NCBI RefSeq assembly: GCF_003755185.1
Contig: NZ_RKIC01000009.1
Span: forward strand, 372,001-436,000
Length of the DNA: 64,000 nt
From: Frigoribacterium sp. PhB24
GTDB lineage: Bacteria > Actinomycetota > Actinomycetes > Actinomycetales > Microbacteriaceae
Reading direction: 5' to 3'
Both the position numbers and the translations under genes were made by a program. Positions 50,914 to 60,449 of the stretch are shown in pieces; within the stretch, counting starts at the first letter, position 1; the number at the start of each line of letters is the position of its first letter. The notes beneath the pieces are model-generated. The model saw only the letters and a program-made list of their open reading frames with translations. It was not told the origin of the DNA and made no database searches.

Positions 50914-51665
50914 CGCTCCGGGTGCTGCATGCCCTCGAGCGACCGGGCGACGTCGGGCTGGAGCTCGACATCGACGAGGACTCGACGACCGCCCGCATCC
51001 GCGAGCTGTACGCCCCACCCCGCGAGACCTGGCTGCGACTCAACCTGATCGCCGCGGTGAGTGGAGACGCCGCGGGTTCCGACGGCACCTCCGAGTCGCT
51101 GAGCAACGCCACCGACCGCACGATCCTCGCGGCCATCCGCTCGCTCGCCGACGGCGTCCTCGTCGGTGCGGCCAGCGTGCGGGCCGAGGGCTACCGGGTG
51201 CCGAAGTCCTCGCGCCTCGTCGTCGTCACGTCCTCGGGCGACCTCTCGGGCCATCGCATGGACCCCGACGAGGCCGAACGGGTGGTCGTGGTCTGCCCCG
51301 CCTCCGCCCGGACACGCGTCCGCGAGACCCTCGGCGAGGCGATCTGGGCGGTCGCCACCGTGTTGACGGCGCCCGACGACGACGGACGGCTGGGACCCGC
51401 CGCGATCCTGCGCTGCCTCCGAGAGCAGCGCCTCCGTTCTCTCGTCTGCGAGGGCGGCCCCTCGCTCGCCGGTCAGTTCTTGCGCGACGGTCTCGTGGAC
51501 GAACTCTGCCTGTCGACCTCGCCGGTCGTCATCGGCAGCGGGCTGCCCGTCTTCGGTCGGGAGCGCTTCGACCCGGCGTCGCTCGTGCTCGGCCAGCTGC
51601 TCGTCGACGAGCAGAGCACGCTCTACGCGCGCTGGTCGGTCGAGGGCGGTCCCGCGAGCCGCTGA
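50910..51665 (+). CDS. Pyrimidine reductase/dihydrofolate reductase-like (RibD C-terminal) protein
   Basis: This 251-residue protein has the RibD_C/DHFR-like fold: WLRLNLIAAVSGDAAGSDG, the NADPH-contacting DGVLVGAASVRAEGYRVP, LRSLVCEGGPSLAGQFLRDG LVDELCLSTSPVVIG. Stand-alone members are annotated as pyrimidine reductases, but there is no riboflavin gene here and the true substrate is unknown. The start GTG overlaps the sufE-like stop. Its last 43 bases overlap the 3' end of a hydrolase on the other strand. Confidence 0.85.
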   Translation: MTLRVLHALERPGDVGLELDIDEDSTTARIRELYAPPRETWLRLNLIAAVSGDAAGSDGTSESLSNATDRTILAAIRSLADGVLVGAASVRAEGYRVPKSSRLVVVTSSGDLSGHRMDPDEAERVVVVCPASARTRVRETLGEAIWAVATVLTAPDDDGRLGPAAILRCLREQRLRSLVCEGGPSLAGQFLRDGLVDELCLSTSPVVIGSGLPVFGRERFDPASLVLGQLLVDEQSTLYARWSVEGGPASR

Positions 51666-52840
51666 CGGTCGAGCCAGTCGGCGACGGCATCCTCGAACCG
51701 CTCGGGGTCGAGGTTCCAGAGTTTGGTGTGCCGTGCGACGTCGAACACCTCGAAGGTGACGAGGTCGGGCCGCGCCTCGGCCAACGCATGCGACGCCGTC
51801 GACGGTACGAAACCGTCGTCGTCGCTGTGCAGCAACAGCACCGGCACGTCGAGGTCACCCGCTCGCGAGACGAGGTCGAGCCGGTCGAAGTCGATGCGCT
51901 CGGCGATGCCGGCCACGCGGCAGAGCCGGGGTGAACCCAGGAGGCGCAACACCAGGCCCTGGACCACCGTCGGCACCCGCATGGCCGCCCCCTGGTACGC
52001 GAGTGTCGTCCGCCAGTCGACGACGGGCGATTCGAGCACGAGGCCCGAGACGGCCCCGCGCAGGGCGGAACGGGTAGCGGCCTGCAACACGAGCGCGCCG
52101 CCCATGGACCACCCCATCAACACGACCGACGTCGCCCCGTGGTCCAGGGCGTACCGGATCGCCGACTCGACGTCTCGCCACTCGGAGTCGCCCAGGGCGT
52201 AGCGGCCGTCCGAAGAACGGGGTGCCTCGCCGTCGTTGCGGTACGACACCAGCAGCGAGGTGAGGCCCTCGCGGTGGAAGACGGGGGCCGCCCGGATCGT
52301 CTCGGCCCGGGTGACACCCCGCCCGTGCACGCCGATCATCCACGGCCCGACGAGCCCGGCGTCGGCGGGGACGAGCCATGCCGGTGCCGGACCGACGTCC
52401 GTGGGGACCACGACCTCGTCCGCCACCAGCCCGGCGTCGCCCGGGGTGGGGAACAGCCACCCGCCGATGCGGCCGCGGTGGGCCTTGGTCAGATCGGCGC
52501 CTTCGACGGCCTCGACCCGGCGCTCGACGTGCCGACCGTCATCACGGACGACGCCACCGACCCTGGCGTGGCCCGTGCCCCGCCCGAACCAGAAGCTGTA
52601 GCGGCCGGGAAGGCGTGTGTCCGGTGTCGAGCTCAGGGTGATCGTCCCCGCGGGGGCGTCGTAGGACTCGATCCGCACGTCGTCACGTCGGCCCCGAGCG
52701 GGCGTCACGATCTTGCGGGCGATCGCCACGATTCCAGAGACGATGGCTGCGGTGCACACGAGCACGGTGCCCCCGACCGAGATCGAGACGACCGCGAGCG
52801 GACCGACGCCGCCTCGTCGGGTGGATGCGGGGCGGGTCAC
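51623..52840 (-). CDS. Membrane-anchored alpha/beta hydrolase
   Basis: This 405-residue protein has one N-terminal helix (PLAVVSISVGGTVLVCTAAI VSGIVAIA, about residues 14-41), a middle region of unknown function, and an alpha/beta hydrolase domain. The nucleophile Ser is in VLMGWSMGGALVL, the acid in LLLHSDDDGFVPS and the His in ARHTKLWN. Substrates may be lipid or peptide-like esters; this cannot be resolved. It starts with GTG after GAGGAGGCGCC, so a variant of the dispersed repeat serves as its ribosome binding site. Confidence 0.85.
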   Translation of the reverse strand: MTRPASTRRGGVGPLAVVSISVGGTVLVCTAAIVSGIVAIARKIVTPARGRRDDVRIESYDAPAGTITLSSTPDTRLPGRYSFWFGRGTGHARVGGVVRDDGRHVERRVEAVEGADLTKAHRGRIGGWLFPTPGDAGLVADEVVVPTDVGPAPAWLVPADAGLVGPWMIGVHGRGVTRAETIRAAPVFHREGLTSLLVSYRNDGEAPRSSDGRYALGDSEWRDVESAIRYALDHGATSVVLMGWSMGGALVLQAATRSALRGAVSGLVLESPVVDWRTTLAYQGAAMRVPTVVQGLVLRLLGSPRLCRVAGIAERIDFDRLDLVSRAGDLDVPVLLLHSDDDGFVPSTASHALAEARPDLVTFEVFDVARHTKLWNLDPERFEDAVADWLDRQRLAGPPSTDQRA

Positions 52841-52950
52841 GGCGCCTCCTCGGGCGGTCAGAGGTGGGGGTGAGGGCGACCTGTGTATCCGCTGAGCCGG
52901 GCGCGGCGTGCCGTGGGGGCTGCCCTCGGGATCGACCCTAGTCTTCCAAC

Positions 52951-53547
52951 GTGTCCGAGATCCCCCCGACGCCGCCCCGTCCGCCCGCGTTCGCCGCGGC
53001 CGTCGAGTCCGTCCACCGCGCCGCCGCCCGGGACTCCCTCGCCGTGACCGAGATCCCCGCGCCCAGCGGCCTCGCCCCCCATGCCCTGGCCCTCGCAGGG
53101 GACGTCGTCGGCTCGTCCGGCCGGCCCGACCCCGATCTCGGCACGGGCCGCTTCGTGCTTCTCTACGACGACGACGAACCCGAGGCCTGGGGTGGTCCGT
53201 TCCGGGTCGTCAGCTTCGCGCAGGCCCCGCTCGAGACCGAGATCGCGCTCGATCCGTTCGTGGCCGACGTCGCGTGGTCCTGGCTCGTCGACAGCCTCGA
53301 CGCCCGCGGAGCCTCGTACGCCCAGGCGTCGGGCACCGCCACGAAGATCCTCTCGACCGGATACGGTGAGCTGGCCAGCCACGGCGACGGGGCCCAGCTC
53401 GAACTCCGGGCGTCCTGGAGCCCCACCACCACCGACCTGGCCCCGCACATCGAGGCGTGGAGCGAATTGGTCTGCACGCTCGCCGGCCTGCCCCCGACCG
53501 TCGAGGGCGTCACGCTCCTCGCGTCGCGACGGGTCGGACGAGACTGA
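52951..53547 (+). CDS. DUF3000 protein
   Basis: This 198-residue cytoplasmic protein belongs to the actinobacterial DUF3000 family. It has PRPPAFAAAVESVHRAAARD, LAVTEIPAPSGLAPHALALA, and VSFAQAPLETEIALDPFVAD VAWSWL. Its function is unknown. DUF3000 genes are almost always directly upstream of a ribonuclease D-like gene in actinobacteria, as here. GTG start; no strong ribosome binding site. Confidence 0.87.
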   Translation: MSEIPPTPPRPPAFAAAVESVHRAAARDSLAVTEIPAPSGLAPHALALAGDVVGSSGRPDPDLGTGRFVLLYDDDEPEAWGGPFRVVSFAQAPLETEIALDPFVADVAWSWLVDSLDARGASYAQASGTATKILSTGYGELASHGDGAQLELRASWSPTTTDLAPHIEAWSELVCTLAGLPPTVEGVTLLASRRVGRD

Positions 53548-53590
53548 ACCACCGGAACAGAACAGCGCCCCCGGAAAGAACAGCGGAGAC

Positions 53591-54895
53591 ATGACCACAG
53601 CGAGACCAGACGAGGCAGCACCCGACGGCTCAGGCCCCCGCGACACGGGACCCCGGGTCACCGTGCGACCCGTCGCCGAGACCGCCGATTCGGTGCACGA
53701 CGAGGTCACGGTGATCGACGACCGCCCGGGCTATCTGGCCGCCGTCGAGGCGATCCGTGCCGGGACCGGGCCGGTCTCGATCGACGCCGAACGTGCCTCC
53801 GGTTATCGCTACTCGCAGCGGGCCTACCTCATCCAGGTGTTCCGGCGAGGTTCAGGGGTGTTCCTGCTCGACCCGCCCGCCATCGGTTCCTTCGCCGAAC
53901 TTCAAGAGGTGATCGGCGACGAGGAGTGGGTTCTCCACGCCGCCAGCCAGGACCTCGCGTGCCTGCGCGAGGTGGGCCTCGACCCGAGCCGCATCTTCGA
54001 CACCGAACTGGGCGCGCGTCTCGCCGGTCTCCCGAAGGTGGGGCTCGGAGCCGTCGTCGAGCAGCTGCTGGGCGTCCACCTCGCCAAGGAGCACAGCGCT
54101 GCCGACTGGTCGACGAGACCCTTGCCGCAGAGCTGGCTGGTCTACGCCGCTCTCGATGTCGAGCTGCTGGTCGACCTGCGCGACGCCATGGAGGCGGTGC
54201 TCGCGGACGCGGGCAAGCTCGAGATCGCGCGTCAGGAGTTCGAGGCGACCCTGCGTCGTGAGGCCAAGCCCGCGAAGGTCGACCCGTGGCGGCGGCTGAC
54301 CGGGCTGCACAGCGTCCGCGGATCACGGTCGCTGGCCGTTGCCCGCGAGCTCTGGCAGGCACGCGACGACTACGCCCGCGAGATCGACACGGCTCCGGGC
54401 CGTCTCGTCCCGGATTCCTCGCTCGTCGCCGCCACGAAGGCGATGCCCACCGACAAACGGTCGCTCGCCGGCATCAAGGAATTCGTGGGTCGTGCCAGTC
54501 GCAGCGAACTCGACCGGTGGTTCGCGGCGATCGAACGCGGCCGCGAGACGACCGACCTGCCCTCGCATCGCGGGCCCGCGAGCGACACCCTGCCGCCGCC
54601 GCGTTCGTGGGCGGACAAGAACCCGATGGCCGATGCGCGGTACAAGGCCGTGCGACCGAAGGTGGCCGAGATCGCCGCCGGGCTCGATCTGCCGGTCGAG
54701 AACCTGCTCACCCCCGAGACCCTGCGTCGGTTGGCCTGGGACCCGCCGATCCCTTTCGACACGTCGACCATCGCAGCCGCGATGGTCGACCTCGGCGCCC
54801 GGGCCTGGCAGGTCGACGCCGTCGCCGACGCCGTCGCCGTCGCCTTTGTCGACGCTCACCAAGAGCCCGAGGCGCCGGGCGACGGCGCTTCGTAG
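53591..54895 (+). CDS. Ribonuclease D-like 3'-5' exonuclease with HRDC domain
   Basis: This 434-residue protein has the DEDDy exonuclease core: SIDAERASGYRYSQRAYLIQ (DxE), LHAASQDLACLREVGL (second Asp) and VYAALDVELLVDL (the Y-x3-D motif). An HRDC domain follows (around ARELWQARDDYAREIDTAPG RLVPDSSLVAA), then a second helical domain. It probably trims structured RNA 3' ends. The ATG follows CGGAGAC, and DUF3000 is 43 bases upstream. Confidence 0.92.
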   Translation: MTTARPDEAAPDGSGPRDTGPRVTVRPVAETADSVHDEVTVIDDRPGYLAAVEAIRAGTGPVSIDAERASGYRYSQRAYLIQVFRRGSGVFLLDPPAIGSFAELQEVIGDEEWVLHAASQDLACLREVGLDPSRIFDTELGARLAGLPKVGLGAVVEQLLGVHLAKEHSAADWSTRPLPQSWLVYAALDVELLVDLRDAMEAVLADAGKLEIARQEFEATLRREAKPAKVDPWRRLTGLHSVRGSRSLAVARELWQARDDYAREIDTAPGRLVPDSSLVAATKAMPTDKRSLAGIKEFVGRASRSELDRWFAAIERGRETTDLPSHRGPASDTLPPPRSWADKNPMADARYKAVRPKVAEIAAGLDLPVENLLTPETLRRLAWDPPIPFDTSTIAAAMVDLGARAWQVDAVADAVAVAFVDAHQEPEAPGDGAS

Positions 54896-54938
54896 GATTG
54901 CTCGAACGATTCTCGGGCTCCTGGCGGCGTCCCTAAGA

Positions 54939-54955
54939 TCAGGAACAGATCCTGA
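54939..54955 (+). promoter_or_regulatory. Short palindrome upstream of fadA
   Basis: TCAGGA and TCCTGA (five-base spacer ACAGA) form a perfect six-base inverted repeat 14 bases before the fadA GTG, in the 73-base gap after the ribonuclease D gene. It would overlap the leader or transcription start and could be an operator for a TetR-type fatty-acid regulator. No regulator gene is near. Confidence 0.45.
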
Positions 54956-54968
54956 CACTGGAGGCACT

Positions 54969-56174
54969 GTGGCCGAGAGCAACGATGTCGTGTTCGTCGA
55001 CGGGGTACGCACCCCGTTCGGGCGGGCCGGCGACAAAGGCATGTACTGGCAGACCCGCGCCGACGACCTGGTCGTCAAGGCGATGAAGGGATTGCTCGAA
55101 CGCAATCCGTCCCTGCCGCCAGAGCGCATCGACGACGTCGCCGTCGCGGCGACGACGCAGCAGGGCGACCAGGGGCTCACCCTGGGACGCACGACAGCGC
55201 TGCTCGCCGGCCTGCCCCGGTCCGTGCCCGGCTACGCCATCGACCGCATGTGCGCCGGTGCCATGACCAGCGTCACGACCGTCGCCGGCGGCATCGCCTT
55301 CGGCGCCTACGACGTCGCCCTCGCCGGTGGGGTCGAGCACATGGGACGCCACCCGATGGGGTTCAACGCCGACCCGAACCCCCGGTTCGTCGCCGAGAAG
55401 CTCGTCAGCGGCGAAGCCCTCAACATGGGCAACACCGCCGAGCGCATCCACGACCGGTTCCCGCAGTTGACCAAAGAGCGCTCCGATCGTTACGCCATGC
55501 GGTCGCAGCAGAAGCTCGCGGCCGCCTACGAAGCCGGCCAGATCCAGCCCGACCTGATCCCCGTCGCGATCAAGACCGCCGAGGGGTGGGGGCTCGCCAC
55601 CCGTGACGAGGCACCCCGACCCGAGACGACCTTGGAGGGGCTGGCCGGTCTTCGCACGCCCTTCCGGCCGCACGGCCGCGTCACCGCAGGCAACTCGTCC
55701 GGCCTCAACGACGGGGCGACGGTCAGCCTGATGGCGTCCGGGGCGGCCGCGAAAGAACTCGGCCTCGCTCCCAAGATGCGCCTTATCAGCTTCGCCTACG
55801 CGGGAGTCGAGCCCGAGATCATGGGCATCGGGCCCGTGCCGTCCACCGAGAAGGCCCTCCGCAAGGCCGGTCTCTCGATCGACGACATCGGCCTCTTCGA
55901 GTTGAACGAGGCGTTCGCCGTGCAGGTGTTGTCGCTGCTCGACCATTTCGGCATCGACGACGACGATCCTCGTGTGAACCCGTGGGGAGGCGCCATCGCC
56001 GTGGGTCATCCACTCGCGTCCTCGGGAGTCCGGCTGATGATCCAACTGGCCCGCCAGTTCGAGCAGCACCCCGAGGTGCGGTACGGGTTGACGGCCATGT
56101 GCATCGGTCTCGGCCAGGGCGGCAGCGTCATCTGGGAGAATCCCCACTATTCGCGAAAGGCGGCTCGCGCATGA
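54969..56174 (+). CDS. fadA: Acetyl-CoA acyltransferase (3-ketoacyl-CoA thiolase)
   Basis: Thiolase cleaves 3-ketoacyl-CoA in the last step of beta-oxidation. The 401-residue protein starts AESNDVVFVDGVRTPFGRAG, has the nucleophile Cys in YAIDRMCAGAMTSVTT, then NEAFAVQVLSLLD, the His in GGAIAVGHPLASSG and the second Cys in TAMCIGLGQGG. GGAGG precedes the GTG start. It overlaps fadB by four bases (ATGA), forming a compact beta-oxidation operon. Confidence 0.95.
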   Translation: MAESNDVVFVDGVRTPFGRAGDKGMYWQTRADDLVVKAMKGLLERNPSLPPERIDDVAVAATTQQGDQGLTLGRTTALLAGLPRSVPGYAIDRMCAGAMTSVTTVAGGIAFGAYDVALAGGVEHMGRHPMGFNADPNPRFVAEKLVSGEALNMGNTAERIHDRFPQLTKERSDRYAMRSQQKLAAAYEAGQIQPDLIPVAIKTAEGWGLATRDEAPRPETTLEGLAGLRTPFRPHGRVTAGNSSGLNDGATVSLMASGAAAKELGLAPKMRLISFAYAGVEPEIMGIGPVPSTEKALRKAGLSIDDIGLFELNEAFAVQVLSLLDHFGIDDDDPRVNPWGGAIAVGHPLASSGVRLMIQLARQFEQHPEVRYGLTAMCIGLGQGGSVIWENPHYSRKAARA

Positions 56175-58294
56175 GCACGGCGACCGAACAACTGACCGAG
56201 CTCTCGGCCGACGAGATCGTCACGCACTCCTACGTCCGCGACGTGCCGCTGCCCTCCGGCGGCGTGCTCGCCCTGATCACGCTGGACAACGGGCGCGACC
56301 ACACCCGGCCGAGCACGTTGGGGCCGGCGACGCTCCACGAGTTCGGAGCGACCCTCGATGCCGTCCGTGCCCGCGCCTCCTCGGGTGAGATCGCGGCCAT
56401 CGCCGTCACCGGAAAGCCGTACTTCCTCGCGGCCGGAGCCGACCTCAGCAAGGTCAGCGCGATCCCCAGCCGCGACGTCGCCCGTGAACTGGCGCGACTC
56501 GGCCACGCCGTGCTCGGCAAACTGCACGACGCCGGCGTGCCGACCTTCGTCTTCGTCAACGGGCTCGCGCTCGGCGGCGGCGTGGAGATCGGTCTGCACG
56601 CCGACTACCGGACGATCGACTCGTCGGCCGCGGCGATCGCCTTGCCCGAGGTCTTCCTCGGCATCATCCCCGGCTGGGGTGGTGCGTGGTTGCTCCCGAA
56701 CCTGATCGGCATCGAGAACGCGCTCAAGGTCGTCATCGAGAACCCGTTGAAGAACAACCGCACCCTCAAGCCGGCTCAGGCGCTCGAACTCGGGATCGTC
56801 GACGTCATGTTCGGCCCCGCTTCCTTCCTCGAGGACAGCATCCGTTGGGCAGACGGCGTGCTGACCGGTCGAGTCGCCGTCAAGCGACCCAACGTCCCGG
56901 GGAAGCTCGAGCGGGCGGTCAAGTGGGACGTCGCGATCTCGATGGCGCGCAAGTCGCTCGAGTCGAAGATCGGGACCGTCGCGAAATCGCCCTACGCTGC
57001 CCTCGATCTGCTCAAGGCCGCGAAGAACAGCGACCGCGCGACGGGGTTCGCGGCAGAGGACGAAGCTCTGGCGGACCTCGTGGCGGGCGACCAGTTCCAC
57101 GCGAGCATGTACGCCTTCGACCTCGTCCAGAAGCGGGCGAAGAAGCCGGCCGGTGCGCCCTCGCCCGACCTCGCCCGCAAGGTCGGAAAGGTCGGCATCG
57201 TCGGAGCCGGCCTCATGGCGAGCCAATTCGCGCTGCTCTTCGTACGCCGTCTGCGCGTTCCGGTCGTCATCACCGACCTCGACCAGGCCCGGGTCGACAC
57301 GGCCGTCGGCCGCATCAGAGGCGAGATCGACGATCTCGCGGGCAAGGGCCGGATCTCGCATGACGAGTCGAACCGGCTCAAGGCGCTCATCACCGGCACG
57401 ACCGACCTCGCGGACTTCGCGGACGCCGACTGGGTCATCGAGGCCGTCTTCGAGGAGCTGGCCGTCAAGCAAGACGTGTTCGCGAACGTCGAGGCCGTCG
57501 TCTCGGACACCACGGTGTTGGCGACGAACACCTCGTCGCTCAGCGTCGAGCAGATCGGGGCCCGACTCGCGCATCCTGAACGGCTGGTCGGATTCCACTT
57601 CTTCAATCCCGTGGCCGTGATGCCTCTCGTCGAGGTCGTCAGGACGCCGGCGACGGACGACGCGACCCTGAGCACGGCCATGGTGACGGCGAAGGCCCTT
57701 CGGAAGAACGCCGTCATCACGGCCGATACCCCCGGTTTCGTCGTCAACCGCCTCTTGGCCAAGTTGCTGGGCGAGGCCATGCACGCTGTCGAGACGGGGA
57801 CTCCCTTCGAGGTAGTCGATCGTGCGACCGCCCCGTTCGGTCTGCCCATGACGCCGTTCGAACTGCTCGAACTCGTGGGGCTGACCGTCGGTGCGCACGT
57901 TCTCGACACCCACCATGCCGCCTTTCCGGAGCGGTTCCACGCCAGCGAGGGCCTGCACCGTCTGGCCGAGCACGGCACCATATTCGAGCGCGATTCCAAA
58001 GGCCGTCGCAAGGGTTTCGACAAAAAGGCGGTGGCCCTCGCCGCCGGACCGGGTACGGCCCTCACCGACGACGAGCTGCGCATCCGCATCGAGGACGGTC
58101 TGGCCGACGAGGTCGGGCGCATGCTCGACGACGACGTCGTGGCCGCTGCCGAGGACATCGATCTCTGCTTGATCCTCGGGGCCGGCTACCCGTTCCAGAT
58201 GGGCGGGGTCACTCCGTACCTCGACCGGGTCGGTGCCTCGCGACGCGTCCGGGGACGCGATTTCCACGAGCCGGCCATCCGCGGCGTCGAGTAG
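56171..58294 (+). CDS. fadB: Multifunctional beta-oxidation protein: enoyl-CoA hydratase/3-hydroxyacyl-CoA dehydrogenase
   Basis: This 707-residue protein has an N-terminal enoyl-CoA hydratase/isomerase domain (AVTGKPYFLAAGADLSKVSA, LALGGGVEIGLHADYRT, PEVFLGIIPGWGGAWLLPNL) and a C-terminal NAD-dependent dehydrogenase (KVGIVGAGLMASQFALLFVR, then VLATNTSSLSVEQIG, LVGFHFFNPVAVMPLVEVV and TPGFVVNRLLAKLLGEAM). It converts trans-2-enoyl-CoA to 3-ketoacyl-CoA for FadA. It is coupled to fadA. A copy of the dispersed repeat lies in it (56370-56381, minus orientation). Confidence 0.95.
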   Translation: MSTATEQLTELSADEIVTHSYVRDVPLPSGGVLALITLDNGRDHTRPSTLGPATLHEFGATLDAVRARASSGEIAAIAVTGKPYFLAAGADLSKVSAIPSRDVARELARLGHAVLGKLHDAGVPTFVFVNGLALGGGVEIGLHADYRTIDSSAAAIALPEVFLGIIPGWGGAWLLPNLIGIENALKVVIENPLKNNRTLKPAQALELGIVDVMFGPASFLEDSIRWADGVLTGRVAVKRPNVPGKLERAVKWDVAISMARKSLESKIGTVAKSPYAALDLLKAAKNSDRATGFAAEDEALADLVAGDQFHASMYAFDLVQKRAKKPAGAPSPDLARKVGKVGIVGAGLMASQFALLFVRRLRVPVVITDLDQARVDTAVGRIRGEIDDLAGKGRISHDESNRLKALITGTTDLADFADADWVIEAVFEELAVKQDVFANVEAVVSDTTVLATNTSSLSVEQIGARLAHPERLVGFHFFNPVAVMPLVEVVRTPATDDATLSTAMVTAKALRKNAVITADTPGFVVNRLLAKLLGEAMHAVETGTPFEVVDRATAPFGLPMTPFELLELVGLTVGAHVLDTHHAAFPERFHASEGLHRLAEHGTIFERDSKGRRKGFDKKAVALAAGPGTALTDDELRIRIEDGLADEVGRMLDDDVVAAAEDIDLCLILGAGYPFQMGGVTPYLDRVGASRRVRGRDFHEPAIRGVE

Positions 58295-58302
58295 TCCACG
58301 CC

Positions 58303-58345
58303 ACCTCGAAGGCCCCGTCTCAGGTCGAGACGGGGCCTTCGAGGT
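58303..58345. terminator. 19-bp terminator between fadB and dxs
   Basis: ACCTCGAAGGCCCCGTCTC (58303-58321) and its complement (58327-58345) pair perfectly with the loop AGGTC. It begins eight bases after the fadB stop and lies 31 bases from the dxs stop, so it can serve both converging genes. Confidence 0.85.
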
Positions 58346-58375
58346 CAGCACCCGACTGTGCCTCCGCGGCCGGCG

Positions 58376-60322
58376 TCACTCGCGGCGCGCATCCTCGTGC
58401 CTCGACGCGGTGGTGATGTCGTCCAGAGGCCTCGCCACGGGGATGCGGCTTCCCAGCACCTGGCCGACCACGTCGCGGGCAATGTGCTGCGGGGTGAGGC
58501 CGGCCTCTTCGAGGATCTGGGCCCGGGACCCGTGCTCGAGGAACTCGTCGGGAAGGCCGAGTTCGGTCACCGCCGTGTCGACGCCCGCGCCCCGGAGGTC
58601 CTGCCGGACACGGGTGCCGATCCCGCCCACCCGGACGCCGTCCTCGATCGTGATGACGAGGCGGTGCGCCGCGGCCAGCTCGATGATGCTGCCGGGCACC
58701 GGAACGACCCACCGCGGGTCGACGACCGTCGCGCCGATGCCTTGAGCCTCGAGACGCTCGGCGACCTCGAGCCCGATCCCGGCCATGGGGCCGACACAGA
58801 CGATGAGGACGTCGTCGCGCTCGGCGCGACGCAGCACCTCGACGCCGTCCTCGAGGCGTTCGACGGCCTCGTGCTCGATGCCGACGGCACCTTTCGAGAA
58901 ACGGATGACGGTCGGGGCGTCGTCGACGGCGACGGCCTCCCGCAGTTCTTCTCGGAGGCGCGTCGCGTCACGCGGTGCGGCAAGACGGATGTGCGGCACG
59001 ATCTGCAGCAGCGCGAGATCCCACATTCCGTGGTGGCTCGGACCGTCCGGGCCGGTGACACCGGCGCGATCGAGGACGAAGGTGACGCCTGCGCGGTGCA
59101 GGGCCACGTCCATCAGCACCTGGTCGAAGGCACGGTTCACGAAGGTCGCGTACAGAGCGACGACCGGATGCAGACCGCCGAACGCCAGACCGGCAGCGCT
59201 CGTCACGGCGTGTTGCTCGGCGATGCCGACGTCGAAGACCCGCTTCGGGAACCGTTCGGCGAGCTTGTGCAGTCCCACGGGTCGCAGCATCGCCGCCGTG
59301 ATGCCGACGACCTTCTCGTCGTGCTCGGCGATGTCGACGATCTCGTCTGCGAACACGGACGTCCATGACGGCGAGGTGGCCGCCTCGAGGGGCTCCCCCG
59401 TCTCGGGGTCGATCTGTCCGACGGCGTGGAACTGGTCGGCGACGTCGGCGCGAGCCGGATCGAAGCCTCGGCCCTTCTCGGTGATCGCGTGCACGATGAC
59501 GGGGGCGCCGTAGTTCTTCGCCTGGAGGAGGGCTTCTTCCATGGCGACCTGATCGTGCCCGTCGACCGGCCCGATGTACTTGATGTCCAGGTTCGAGTAG
59601 AGCGCCTCGTTGTTGGTGAATCGGCTCAGGAAACCGTGCAGTCCACCTCGGACACCGCGGTAGACGGCGCGACCAGGATGTCCGAGTCGGTCGAACATCG
59701 CCCGGCTGCCGACGTGGAGCTCGCGGTAGGCCTGGCGGGTACGGACCGTGTTGAGGAAGCGGGCCATTCCCCCGATGGTCGGGGCGTACGACCGGCCGTT
59801 GTCGTTGACGACGATGGTGAGGCGACGGTCGTTGTCGTCACTGATGTTGTTCAGGGCCTCCCAGGTCATGCCGCCGGTGAGCGCACCGTCCCCCACGACG
59901 GCGACCACGTGACGGTCGTCTCGGCCGGTGAGTTGGAAGGCTCGCGAGATCCCGTCTGCCCACGAGAGCGAACTCGAGGCATGGGAGCTCTCGACGATGT
60001 CGTGCTCGGACTCGGACCGCTGCGGGTAGCCGGCGAGGCCGCCTCTCAGGCGCAGACCCGAGAAGTCCTGGCGACCGGTGAGCAACTTGTGCACGTACGA
60101 CTGGTGACCCGTGTCGAAGACGAAGGCGTCGTGTGGGGAGTGGAAGACCCGGTGCATCGCCAGGGTCAGCTCGACGACGCCCAGGTTCGGGCCGAGGTGG
60201 CCCCCGGTCTTGGACACCTCCGTCACGAGGAACCGACGGATGTCCGCGGCCAGTTCGACCATCTGTTCATTCGTCAGGCGGTCGAGGTCACGAGGCCCCG
60301 TGATGGTCTGCAACAGGCTCAT
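58376..60322 (-). CDS. dxs: 1-deoxy-D-xylulose-5-phosphate synthase
   Basis: DXS condenses pyruvate and glyceraldehyde 3-phosphate, the first step of the MEP isoprenoid pathway. The 648-residue protein has GGHLGPNLGVVELTLAMHRV F, DTGHQSYVHKLLTGR, the TPP motif VVGDGALTGGMTWEALNNIS and VVNDNGRSYAPTIGG. The transketolase-like second half has FDVGIAEQHAVTSAAGLAFG, and the C-terminal domain follows. I start it at the ATG 60322 (MSLLQTITGP); the frame extends upstream without similarity. Confidence 0.97.
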   Translation of the reverse strand: MSLLQTITGPRDLDRLTNEQMVELAADIRRFLVTEVSKTGGHLGPNLGVVELTLAMHRVFHSPHDAFVFDTGHQSYVHKLLTGRQDFSGLRLRGGLAGYPQRSESEHDIVESSHASSSLSWADGISRAFQLTGRDDRHVVAVVGDGALTGGMTWEALNNISDDNDRRLTIVVNDNGRSYAPTIGGMARFLNTVRTRQAYRELHVGSRAMFDRLGHPGRAVYRGVRGGLHGFLSRFTNNEALYSNLDIKYIGPVDGHDQVAMEEALLQAKNYGAPVIVHAITEKGRGFDPARADVADQFHAVGQIDPETGEPLEAATSPSWTSVFADEIVDIAEHDEKVVGITAAMLRPVGLHKLAERFPKRVFDVGIAEQHAVTSAAGLAFGGLHPVVALYATFVNRAFDQVLMDVALHRAGVTFVLDRAGVTGPDGPSHHGMWDLALLQIVPHIRLAAPRDATRLREELREAVAVDDAPTVIRFSKGAVGIEHEAVERLEDGVEVLRRAERDDVLIVCVGPMAGIGLEVAERLEAQGIGATVVDPRWVVPVPGSIIELAAAHRLVITIEDGVRVGGIGTRVRQDLRGAGVDTAVTELGLPDEFLEHGSRAQILEEAGLTPQHIARDVVGQVLGSRIPVARPLDDITTASRHEDARRE

Positions 60323-60449
60323 GCTGGCCTTCCCTCTCGGCCCTGTCGGGCATCCCGCCAGTCTAAGCACGAGCCCGGCGAGAACGCCGTGCGACCCCCG
60401 GACGACGCGGGTCGTCGTCCGGGGGTCCGGTCGGTGCGGGGTCGGTCGA

